Assembly: GCF_000235605.1 (NCBI RefSeq)
Contig: NC_016584.1
Location: forward strand, 5,085,151 to 5,149,150
DNA from: Desulfosporosinus orientis DSM 765
Lineage (GTDB): Bacteria > Bacillota > Desulfitobacteriia > Desulfitobacteriales > Desulfitobacteriaceae
Length of the DNA stretch: 64,000 nt
Direction of reading: 5' to 3'
Shown one piece after another: positions 8,866-16,417 of this stretch. Position 1 is the stretch's first letter; each line of letters begins with the position of its first letter. Position numbers and translations under genes: made by a program. The notes under the pieces are model-generated. The model was given only the letters and a program-made list of their open reading frames with translations, had not been told where the DNA came from and made no database searches.

Positions 8866-8893
8866 CTATCGTAAGAGGTGTTCTAAATCTTTA
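8866..8893 (-). promoter_or_regulatory. Sigma-28 (SigD) type promoter for flaG-fliD
   Basis: Minus strand: TAAA (8893-8890), 16 bases, then TACGATAG (8873-8866), against the consensus TAAA-N15-GCCGATAT. The predicted start of transcription, about 8859, is the argument for the TTG start of flaG. Confidence 0.65.
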
Positions 8894-9059
8894 GTAAAAA
8901 TAATGAAAAAGAATGCCTTTCAATTAAACCTAATATGAACCATGCTTTGCTTAGATTTTACAATGAGCATCCTCTTTGGTACCGGAATCTAACTATTTTT
9001 CCGCCCCAATATCCAAATCTTTAGGCAATCCCAACAAAGGTGATAGCCTGCTCCTCAGT

Positions 9060-9097
9060 TTGACCCAAATTCGGAATCGATTCCGAATTTGGGTCAA
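9060..9097. repeat. 38-bp perfect loopless palindrome
   Basis: Each 19-base arm (ttgacccaaattcggaatc) is the exact reverse complement of the other with no spacer. It lies 90 bases past the stop of the epimerase gene, in a 357-base gene-free stretch (8831-9187). No T run follows on either strand, so it is not a standard intrinsic terminator, though it could stop transcription or act as a large protein-binding site. Confidence 0.9.
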
Positions 9098-9187
9098 GCC
9101 CGGCTGGGTTTGAGGTTAACTATTTGGTTTACGTTACATCGTTTTTAACTCCATGTGCACGGCTTTTGAAGCCAAAGCTGTTAGTTT

Positions 9188-10135
9188 TTAAATTAATCTT
9201 AAATTTTCTTTTATCCATTCCGTAGTTTTAGTTATCCCTTCCTTAAGACTGTACTGTGCTTGCCAATTTAATAACTTGTTAGCTTTATCATTATTACATA
9301 ATAATTTCATAATTTCACTTTGCGGATGAATATGCTCTAAATATTTAATTCTTTTCTTATCCTGGGCAATCATTACTGCTAAATCATTAATTGAAATATC
9401 TCTTCCCAAACCAGCATTAACGATTTCCCCGTTAACAGCCTCACTATACCCGCATTGTGCTACAAAGGAAGCACAATCTTCGACATATAGAAAATCCCTG
9501 GTTTGCTGGCCTGTTCCATAAATACCTAAGTCCTCACCTGCTAAACCTTTCTTGATAAAGATTGCAATGACCCCGCCCTCTCCTCCGGTCTTTTGGAAAG
9601 GTCCGTAAGTATTAAACGGCCGAACTACTACTGCAGGCAAGCCATAGGCATACCAATAGGACAACACCATATTTTCTCCGGCAATCTTGCTGCCCGCATA
9701 AGGCGAGGCCGGCTTTACAGGATGCTTTTCTGTAATTCCTGTGTCATCGTGAGCTCGGTCATAGACCATGCAAGTGCTCATAAAAACGATTTTAGTCCTA
9801 TGCATTTTGCATTGTTCTAAAACATTAAATGTGCCAATTACGTCATTATCAAAGGTGGTACGGGGAGCATCAATACTGTCTTGCACATTGATACTTGCCG
9901 CCAGGTGATAGCAGATATCGAAGTGGTTTGAGAAAAGAGCATCAAGTATTTTAATATCTTTAATATCGCCATGCAAAAATTCTATTAACTTTGGATGATC
10001 TATAAACTCTTCAAGATTCTCTTGCCGACCGTTGGACAAATCATCTAAAGCCCATACATCATGCCCGTCTTCTAATAATCGTTTCACCAACCAACGGCCA
10101 ATAAATCCGGCTCCGCCCGTTACTAGCATTTTCAT
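9188..10135 (-). CDS. NAD-dependent sugar epimerase/dehydratase (extended SDR) of the flagellar glycan locus
   Basis: 315 residues from the ATG at 10135, which follows the pseC stop by 2 bases; the frame stays open upstream but only inside pseC. The Rossmann motif GGAGFIG (7-13) and the catalytic YxxxK (Tyr146, Lys150) mark an extended short-chain dehydrogenase of the UDP-glucose 4-epimerase/dTDP-glucose dehydratase group, acting on a nucleotide sugar. It is the last gene of the pse cluster and is not needed for pseudaminic acid itself. It may supply a second sugar or tailor the glycan. Exact substrate unknown. Confidence 0.8.
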   Translation of the reverse strand: MKMLVTGGAGFIGRWLVKRLLEDGHDVWALDDLSNGRQENLEEFIDHPKLIEFLHGDIKDIKILDALFSNHFDICYHLAASINVQDSIDAPRTTFDNDVIGTFNVLEQCKMHRTKIVFMSTCMVYDRAHDDTGITEKHPVKPASPYAGSKIAGENMVLSYWYAYGLPAVVVRPFNTYGPFQKTGGEGGVIAIFIKKGLAGEDLGIYGTGQQTRDFLYVEDCASFVAQCGYSEAVNGEIVNAGLGRDISINDLAVMIAQDKKRIKYLEHIHPQSEIMKLLCNNDKANKLLNWQAQYSLKEGITKTTEWIKENLRLI

Positions 10136-10137
10136 AG

Positions 10138-11298
10138 TTACTTTCCATTCCTTTTTAAAATAGTTTTGAAGCTTTCTATAACATCTTCCACGTCTTGGTT
10201 GGTCATCTTGGGGAATATTGGCAAACTTAAACACGTTTCATAATACTGCTCGCTGTTTGGACATTTCACAGCCTGATAGCCGTTTTTCTGGTAATAGGGA
10301 TGCTTATATACGGGTATATAGTGAACATTTACCCCAATATTCTCCTGCTGGAGATATTCAAAAAAACCCCTGCGACTGCATTTGAGATTGTCTAATTTTA
10401 AGCGAACGACATATAAATGCCAACTTGAATCACAGTCGTCTTGCTGCAAGGGGGTTATTAAATTCGGTTGCTCCTTGAAGGCTTGAGAATATAGGCGGGC
10501 TATTTCACGCCGCCTTTTTAGAAATCTGTCTGCCTTCTTGAGCTGACTAAGTCCCAAAGCAGCTTGAATATCCGTTATTCTATAATTATAGCCAAGCTCC
10601 AACTGTTCATAATACCATGAACCTTGATATTCTTCTTGCATGAGATCTCTATTTCTGGTAATACCATGACTTCTAAATAAGAGAAGTTTCTCATACAGTT
10701 GTTCACTGTTAGTAGTGATCATACCGCCTTCACCAGTGGTAATATGCTTCACCGGATGAAAACTAAAGGTCGTCAAATCCGATAGACTCCCGATTCTCTT
10801 ACCTTTATAGTTTGCTCCCACTGCATGGGCAGCATCTTCAATAACAATTAGATTATCCTCCTTAGCAATTCTGCTAATTTCATCCATTTCGCAGGGCTGG
10901 CCTGCAAAATGAACCGGGATAATAGCTTTTGTTTTCGATGTAATCCTTTTACGAATTTCAGAAGGAGAAATATTATATGTATCGAGGTCGATATCAGCAA
11001 ATACAGGTTGTCCGCCACAATACAACACACTATTGGCTGAGGCTGCAAATGTGATGGGAGTTGTAATAACCTCATCGCCCTCTTTTATTCCTGCCGCGAA
11101 ACATGCGGCATGGAGGGCGGCAGTACCGTTAGCTATTGCTACAGCATAGTTAGCCCCAACATAGTTGGCAAACTCTTTTTCGAATTCTAAAATCTTTGGC
11201 CCTGTTGTTAAGTAATCCGACTTTAGAACTTGGATTACAGCCTTAATGTCATCCTCATCGAGCCACTGTTTACCATACGGTAAAAATGTTTCTCTCAC
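10138..11298 (-). CDS. pseC: PseC-type UDP-4-keto-sugar aminotransferase
   Basis: 386 residues, DegT/DnrJ/EryC1/StrS fold-type I aminotransferase. The PLP lysine is Lys184 in SFHPVKHITTGEGG, preceded by the Asp of EDAAHA at 155. PseC transfers an amino group from glutamate to the 4-keto sugar made by PseB, the second step of CMP-pseudaminic acid synthesis. The N-terminal start (FLPYGKQWLDEDDI) and the HPVKHITTGEGG block match PseC better than other members of the family. It follows pseG after an 18-base gap. Confidence 0.88.
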   Translation of the reverse strand: MRETFLPYGKQWLDEDDIKAVIQVLKSDYLTTGPKILEFEKEFANYVGANYAVAIANGTAALHAACFAAGIKEGDEVITTPITFAASANSVLYCGGQPVFADIDLDTYNISPSEIRKRITSKTKAIIPVHFAGQPCEMDEISRIAKEDNLIVIEDAAHAVGANYKGKRIGSLSDLTTFSFHPVKHITTGEGGMITTNSEQLYEKLLLFRSHGITRNRDLMQEEYQGSWYYEQLELGYNYRITDIQAALGLSQLKKADRFLKRRREIARLYSQAFKEQPNLITPLQQDDCDSSWHLYVVRLKLDNLKCSRRGFFEYLQQENIGVNVHYIPVYKHPYYQKNGYQAVKCPNSEQYYETCLSLPIFPKMTNQDVEDVIESFKTILKRNGK

Positions 11299-11316
11299 AA
11301 TCAGTTCACCTTTGCT

Positions 11317-12426
11317 TCAATAATCATTATCAAGACTCTGGATTATACTGCCTACAATCCGTTCTGTCCCTTTACCATCAACTAACCTTTGCCCTCTAGA
11401 ACTCATTTCTCTACGTAATTGAAAATCATATCTAAGCTCATCCAGTTTATGAAGAACCAGATCCTTCTTCAACTGATTATACCAACCTAAATTCATGACG
11501 TATCCTAGTTCATCCATTTTACAAACGATGCCCTCCTGATTATCGGCAAGTATGACGGCCAGAGCAGGGGTACCGCAAGCAGCCAGTTCATATAATGTAC
11601 TCCCGCCAGCCGAAATTGCTAAATCGGAGCGAAGCATAATTGAGGATATGTTAGAATAAGTGATATTCGAAAATTGATAGGGCAAATCCGTATTCGCATA
11701 AAGAAAAACATTATTATACTTGTTACTCAAATCATCGAGAGATTCACAATTCGCAAAACTGCTTCCTACCAGGACATTAAACCGAATATCTCTAAATTCC
11801 TCTTCCATTAATAAGTTTACAAGCAAGCTGCCTGTGAGATTGAAGGGATCAGCACCACCCGTTGTGATCATGATTTCATCCACTTTGCTCCTTACGAATC
11901 TGCAGGGCAGATTTCCAAATTCATTTCGGATCATATTATACTGTGGCCCTAACAGTAGAATTTGCCCATGATCGTACTTTTCGTATCCCAAATATTCCCC
12001 TGTAATGTTACCATTCACTACTATATCTACGGGATAAATAAACTTATTGATGTCATCTATATAAACTGTTCGACCAACATATGGTTTAAGAGTTAGAAAA
12101 TAATCTTTATTGATATTGTAAGTGTCCATAATCAAAACATCGATCTGATATTTCTCTAATAAGGGAATCATTTCCCGAGCCTCATCGGCAAGTTGGTCAG
12201 GACTGCCATAATCATAGCCTTCCGTCTCTTGTTCATAAGAGGTTAATCTTACAACCTCAAAGTTCTCAGACTCGATTATTTTGATGCCTTTATCGAGTTT
12301 GCTAAAGAAATGAACTTTATGTCCATGACGCCGAAAGGCTTGGGCTAAAGACAAGCAGCGCATAATGTGACCCTGACCCACGTTTTTTCCGCCATCAGCA
12401 CGTATACAAACCTTAATCATGTCCAA
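11317..12426 (-). CDS. pseG: PseG-type UDP-sugar hydrolase
   Basis: About 369 residues with the GT-B-like fold of PseG. The N-terminal motif GQGHIMRC (about 17-24) carries the catalytic His, and the C-terminal half has the nucleotide-binding stretch DLAISAGGSTLYELAACGTP (abridged). It removes UDP from the diacetamido-altrose intermediate, the step before PseI. Two starts are possible: TTG at 12426, with AAGGA 8 nt upstream, or ATG at 12420, 14 nt from it; both overlap the end of pseH. The overlap points to coupled translation. Confidence 0.85.
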   Translation of the reverse strand: MDMIKVCIRADGGKNVGQGHIMRCLSLAQAFRRHGHKVHFFSKLDKGIKIIESENFEVVRLTSYEQETEGYDYGSPDQLADEAREMIPLLEKYQIDVLIMDTYNINKDYFLTLKPYVGRTVYIDDINKFIYPVDIVVNGNITGEYLGYEKYDHGQILLLGPQYNMIRNEFGNLPCRFVRSKVDEIMITTGGADPFNLTGSLLVNLLMEEEFRDIRFNVLVGSSFANCESLDDLSNKYNNVFLYANTDLPYQFSNITYSNISSIMLRSDLAISAGGSTLYELAACGTPALAVILADNQEGIVCKMDELGYVMNLGWYNQLKKDLVLHKLDELRYDFQLRREMSSRGQRLVDGKGTERIVGSIIQSLDNDY

Positions 12427-12943
12427 CCCATTCTTCCTTTAGCAGCCCCATAACCAAGACATCTTTAAACCCTGAATTTTTATAAATTTCTTGGTGCAAA
12501 GTACCTTCTTCCTTAAATCCTAACCTTTTGTATAAATTTATGGCAATGTTGTTATCCGTAAACACATGAAGTTTTATCTTATGTAAATTCAAATCATAAA
12601 AGGCATACTTCAAAAGAGTGTAACTTGCTTCTAGAGCAAATCCTTTTTTTTGCTCTTGAGCTTCACCAATTAAAATACCATATTCCGCCTTCTGGTTCTT
12701 ATGATCGATAGAACTTAAACCAATAGTTCCTATCTTTTTGCCATCTTCTTTTTTACAAATAACATATTCAATCCTGGTATCATCACGAGAATACTTATCA
12801 AACCATTGCCTATGCTCTGTAATAGTCACACCTTTATAGCTAAATAAACTATTAATAATATCCTTTTGATTTCTCCATTTAACAATATCGTTCTCATCTT
12901 GTTCATTTAATAACCTTAGCAAAAGTCTTTTTGTTTCGAGCAT
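12413..12943 (-). CDS. pseH: PseH-type GNAT N-acetyltransferase
   Basis: 176 residues, RimJ/RimL-like GNAT fold. The N-terminus (TKRLLLRLLNEQDENDIVKWRN, abridged) and the acetyl-CoA loop region EAQEQKKGFALEASYTLL (about 93-110) are typical, as is LYKRLGFKEEG near 137-147. In pseudaminic acid synthesis PseH acetylates the 4-amino group made by PseC. Position between pseI and pseG supports this role. Codon use is more AT-rich than in the flagellar genes around it, as is common in glycan clusters. Confidence 0.85.
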   Translation of the reverse strand: MLETKRLLLRLLNEQDENDIVKWRNQKDIINSLFSYKGVTITEHRQWFDKYSRDDTRIEYVICKKEDGKKIGTIGLSSIDHKNQKAEYGILIGEAQEQKKGFALEASYTLLKYAFYDLNLHKIKLHVFTDNNIAINLYKRLGFKEEGTLHQEIYKNSGFKDVLVMGLLKEEWVGHD

Positions 12944-12966
12944 TTGCTTCGCTACCTCACAAAGAA

Positions 12967-14016
12967 TTATTCTACCAAACCCCAGCGTAGTGGTGTTCCG
13001 AGCTCAATATTATCTGCAGCCTTTTTCCCTTCAATATCTTCGTAATACTTGGGTTCCAGGCCGTGCCCTGGGCGAATAACCCGTATGTTTTCTTCACTAA
13101 AAGTCTCACCTTTGACCATGTCTCTTACTACAAAGATTGACTTTCTAAATTGTTTACTTTCAGCTTCCTTTTCCGATAATTGGTAACACACATTTCCCAT
13201 CGCTTTTTCTGCGATTCTGATATCCTTAACCATCGCTTTAAATTCATGCGGCTCCATGGAAAAGGAAGCATCCGGATTTTCTATGGTTCGACTTAGACAA
13301 AAATGCTTCTCAATAACATTCGCTCCCAAGGCAACTGCTGTTACTGCACCTATCGAGCCTAACGAATGATCTGAAAGGCCTGCCGGGACACCAAATGTTT
13401 CCTTCAAATGTTGTATGGTTTTAAGGTTCATATCCTCGGTAACAGCAGGATAAGCGCTGGAACACTTTAACAAACAGAGATTCTCATTCTCCTGAGACTT
13501 TACCGCATTAACTGCTTCCTCTATTTCTCCCAACGAGCCCATACCGGTGGACATAATGATCGGCTTACCTTTTGAAGCAACATATTTTATTAACGGAATA
13601 TCAACTAATTCGAAAGAAGCAATTTTATAAAAATTAACGTTTAAGCTTTCTAAGAAGTCGACGGCAGTTTTGTCAAAGGGAGTAGACAGGAAGTCAATTC
13701 CTACTTTGTCTGCTTCCTCTTTTAGCTGGCCCTGCCATTCCCATGGAGTATAAGCTTTTTGATATAACTCATAAAGGTTTTCTCCCTGCCAAGTCCCTTT
13801 TTTTATTTGAAAGTATTTGTTGCTGCAATTAATCGTCAGAGTATCTGGGGTATAGGTTTGCAGTTTTATACAATCTGCTCCACTTTCTTTAGCTGCTTGA
13901 ATAATCTCAATGGCTCTCTTTATATCTCCGGCGTGATTTGCAGACATTTCCGCAATAAAATAGCATGGATAATCATTGCCAATGTTTCGGTTTTTAAAGC
14001 TAATTACGCTTTTCAT
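12967..14016 (-). CDS. pseI: PseI-type pseudaminic acid synthase (NeuB family)
   Basis: 349 residues from the ATG at 14016 (GAGG 5 nt upstream); a longer in-frame start at 14061 would overlap the gene before it. A NeuB-type TIM barrel fills about 15-270, with IAEMSANHAGD and KLQTYTPDT near the N-terminus and STPFDKTAVDFLE further on. A C-terminal antifreeze-like (SAF) domain from about 285 ends in RPGHGLEPKYYEDIEGKKA (abridged). It condenses the trideoxy sugar with phosphoenolpyruvate to give pseudaminic acid. Strong family match. Confidence 0.92.
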   Translation of the reverse strand: MKSVISFKNRNIGNDYPCYFIAEMSANHAGDIKRAIEIIQAAKESGADCIKLQTYTPDTLTINCSNKYFQIKKGTWQGENLYELYQKAYTPWEWQGQLKEEADKVGIDFLSTPFDKTAVDFLESLNVNFYKIASFELVDIPLIKYVASKGKPIIMSTGMGSLGEIEEAVNAVKSQENENLCLLKCSSAYPAVTEDMNLKTIQHLKETFGVPAGLSDHSLGSIGAVTAVALGANVIEKHFCLSRTIENPDASFSMEPHEFKAMVKDIRIAEKAMGNVCYQLSEKEAESKQFRKSIFVVRDMVKGETFSEENIRVIRPGHGLEPKYYEDIEGKKAADNIELGTPLRWGLVE

Positions 14017-14032
14017 AAATTCCTCACGTTTA

Positions 14033-14767
14033 TCAAAGTTTTTTCTGTTCAATATGAGCATTAATTTTAATTAGATCCGGATATTCTTTAAATAAGCTAA
14101 CAATATCCTTCAAGTAAAAGTCATGTTGGCCCCTATATAAATGACGGTATATCTCTTTGATAAGGATAAAATCTTCTTCCGTATCTAACGTCAAGCGAAA
14201 CATAGAATAGTCAACCGAATTTCTATAGTAATAGATCCTTGAGCTATTTTCATATATATACGGGGTCACATGTTCATGTTGATAGTCCTTGTCAGCTTGT
14301 TGATAGGCTCTTTCCAAGGACTGAAAAGAAAAAACCTCCGTATCCAATCCACGGGGAAATGTTCGTTTACTCAAATCACTGCCGGCATTTGTTACAATAT
14401 CATACATATTATCCTGCTTAAAATACCTGATAATCTCGTCCGTAACAAACGGATCAATCAGAGGACAATCTGAAGTAATCCTCACCACTATATCGACATT
14501 ATTCTCCTTTGCCGCCCCATAATAGCGAGCTAAAACATCATTTTCACTGCCTCTAAAATAATTCGCTCCGCACTTCAGAGCCTCATCTGCCACGACATCA
14601 TCCTGAGCAAGTGTTGTGGTAGCGATAATTATTTCGTCAATATTTTTAGCTTGCTGCACTCGTTCAATAACATGCTGTAAAACTGTTTTCCCCATTAGGT
14701 CCTTTAGAATTTTTCCAGGCAACCTGGTGGACCCCATCCTAGCTTGGATAATGGCTGCTGTTTTCAC
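14033..14767 (-). CDS. SpsF/PseF-type cytidylyltransferase
   Basis: 244 residues. The start IIQARMGSTRLPGKIL is the signature of COG1861, the SpsF/CMP-KDO synthetase-like nucleotidyltransferases, followed by ITSDCPLIDP (metal and nucleotide site) near 97-106. It most likely activates pseudaminic acid with CTP, the last step before transfer to flagellin. The classical PseF of epsilon-proteobacteria is of a different subgroup, so I give no symbol. It follows the unknown 197-residue protein by 16 bases and precedes pseI by 16. Confidence 0.82.
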   Translation of the reverse strand: MKTAAIIQARMGSTRLPGKILKDLMGKTVLQHVIERVQQAKNIDEIIIATTTLAQDDVVADEALKCGANYFRGSENDVLARYYGAAKENNVDIVVRITSDCPLIDPFVTDEIIRYFKQDNMYDIVTNAGSDLSKRTFPRGLDTEVFSFQSLERAYQQADKDYQHEHVTPYIYENSSRIYYYRNSVDYSMFRLTLDTEEDFILIKEIYRHLYRGQHDFYLKDIVSLFKEYPDLIKINAHIEQKKL

Positions 14768-14783
14768 TCATCTTCACCCTCAT

Positions 14784-15377
14784 TTAGTGCACTTTTCCAC
14801 TGCTGGTATGAGCATCAATCTCCCAGCTTAACGACTTAAAGGAAGGGATGATTTCGTAGAGAAGAACATCACTAATCCTCACCCGATCCTGACTTTCCAA
14901 TGCGTCTTGCAGCATGACAATCCGTTTTAGCAAATTCTGTCTTATGGTTGGAAGTTGATTATTTGCAAACTCATCTTGATGTTTATTAATCACATCTAAA
15001 GTATCAATAACATACTGCAGTCCCTCTAACAGCTGTTCAAATCTTTCCCAAGTCGCAGAACTGACTTCCTGATAAAATTCATCAACAAGTTTATCTATTT
15101 CCGGGATAACTCGATCTGAATATTCTTTAACTGATATAAACGTATCCTTTAAAAGTTCTTGTAAAGTCTTTACTTTTACAACAATGGTCTTGATCTCCTT
15201 AATATTCTCGACAATATATTGGTCAAAATCCTGATTCAATTCTAACCCGTCTACCTCCAAACAGCGAAAATTCTGATTGGATTCGGCAAGTAAATCATTG
15301 ACCAGGTTGAATACTTCTTCTACCGCCGAAATATCATTTTCACACTCGTAAACTTTATCAAGTACTTCAATACGCAT
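14784..15377 (-). CDS. Uncharacterised helical protein within the flagellin glycosylation locus
   Basis: 197 residues, no family recognised. It is acidic and nearly all helical, without signal peptide or membrane segment: an N-terminal beta-like stretch (MRIEVLDKVYEC), a strand pair near 40-70, then long amphipathic helices (KEYSDRVIPEIDKLVDEFYQ, abridged) to the end, suggesting a coiled bundle. It is set tightly between pseB (15 bases) and the cytidylyltransferase (16 bases), so it is surely co-expressed with them. A role as adaptor or chaperone that brings flagellin or the Maf transferase together with the sugar enzymes is a guess from position only. Confidence 0.75.
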   Translation of the reverse strand: MRIEVLDKVYECENDISAVEEVFNLVNDLLAESNQNFRCLEVDGLELNQDFDQYIVENIKEIKTIVVKVKTLQELLKDTFISVKEYSDRVIPEIDKLVDEFYQEVSSATWERFEQLLEGLQYVIDTLDVINKHQDEFANNQLPTIRQNLLKRIVMLQDALESQDRVRISDVLLYEIIPSFKSLSWEIDAHTSSGKVH

Positions 15378-15392
15378 ACTTAATGACTCCTT

Positions 15393-16403
15393 TTAAATAA
15401 GCTCACTCTCTTTAAGCATTGCTAACAATTCATGGCGACCGGCCACTGGACCTCTGTCAGAACTATAACTACTATGATTTGCTTCAACAGCGTTGGGGTA
15501 GGATAAGTTCCTTTTTAAAAACACATTAGGAATAACAAACATATCCGGCAACTCGAAAGCATTTTTCGCTTCTTCCATAGTCATAAGTTCCTCATACATC
15601 TTCTCACCCGGACGCAAGCCAATTTCCGCAATCTCGACACTGTTTGGATTGATGTTAATTTTCTTGGCAGTTTCTTCAATAACCACTTCAGCTAACTCTT
15701 TTAAAGAAATAACCGGCATTTTTAAAACAAAAATTTCCCCGCCCTGAGCAGTTTTCATAGCTTTTATTGTCAACTCAGTGGCCTGATTTAAGGTCATCAT
15801 AAAGCGGCTCATCGTTTTATCAGTAACCGTTATTCTACGGTTTTCAACAATCTGGGATTTAAACAGTGGAATCACGGAACCACGCGATCCCATAACATTG
15901 CCAAAGCGCACAGCAGCAAATATTGTTGCATGACCACCGCTATTATACTGTGCAGACGCAATTAATCTTTCTGCCATTAATTTGGATGCCCCATAGGCAT
16001 TTGTAGGAGCAATAGCTTTATCTGTACTGGTGAAAATCACCCTTTTTACGCCAGCATTACGTGCAGCGGTTATGACATTCTCAGTCCCTATAACATTGGT
16101 TTTTACAGCTTCGTATGGATTATACTCACAAGAAGGGACGTGTTTCATCGCTGCTAAATGAAACACATAATCGATATCCTCCATAGCTCTTGCAACACGA
16201 TCACCATCCCGAATATCCCCAATAAGGTAGCGAATGTTAGGGTAGCGGATCATTTTCTCTCTCAGCTCAAATTGCTTATGTTCATCCCTGCTCAATATCC
16301 GAACAACCTCAGGACCTTCTCTTAATATATAGCTTAATAAGCTTTGCCCAATTGTCCCGGTGCCTCCAATAATTAATACCTTTTTACCTTTAAAAAAGCT
16401 CAT
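15393..16403 (-). CDS. pseB: PseB-type UDP-GlcNAc 4,6-dehydratase (inverting)
   Basis: 336 residues, extended SDR. The NAD(P) motif GGTGTIG is at 13-19; the active-site block STDKAIAPTNAYGASK (about 126-141) has the TDK of the FlaA1/CapD type in place of the usual SxY, with Tyr137 and Lys141. PseB starts the pathway by dehydrating UDP-GlcNAc with inversion at C5. It is the first sugar gene after the Maf-type transferase. The length and the RFGNVMGSRGSVIPLF block fit the short FlaA1-type enzyme, not the membrane CapD form. Confidence 0.9.
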   Translation of the reverse strand: MSFFKGKKVLIIGGTGTIGQSLLSYILREGPEVVRILSRDEHKQFELREKMIRYPNIRYLIGDIRDGDRVARAMEDIDYVFHLAAMKHVPSCEYNPYEAVKTNVIGTENVITAARNAGVKRVIFTSTDKAIAPTNAYGASKLMAERLIASAQYNSGGHATIFAAVRFGNVMGSRGSVIPLFKSQIVENRRITVTDKTMSRFMMTLNQATELTIKAMKTAQGGEIFVLKMPVISLKELAEVVIEETAKKININPNSVEIAEIGLRPGEKMYEELMTMEEAKNAFELPDMFVIPNVFLKRNLSYPNAVEANHSSYSSDRGPVAGRHELLAMLKESELI

Positions 16404-16417
16404 ACCTACCCACCTGC

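Noticed and set aside
9060-9097. Palindromes at 9060 and 48814 as insertion-sequence ends or CRISPR repeats
   Set aside because: Each is single, with no direct repeats, no spacers and no transposase nearby; the two do not share sequence.
10136-10234. Longer N-terminus of the epimerase
   Set aside because: The added residues lie inside pseC in another frame and come before the conserved Rossmann start; the ATG at 10135 fits the family.
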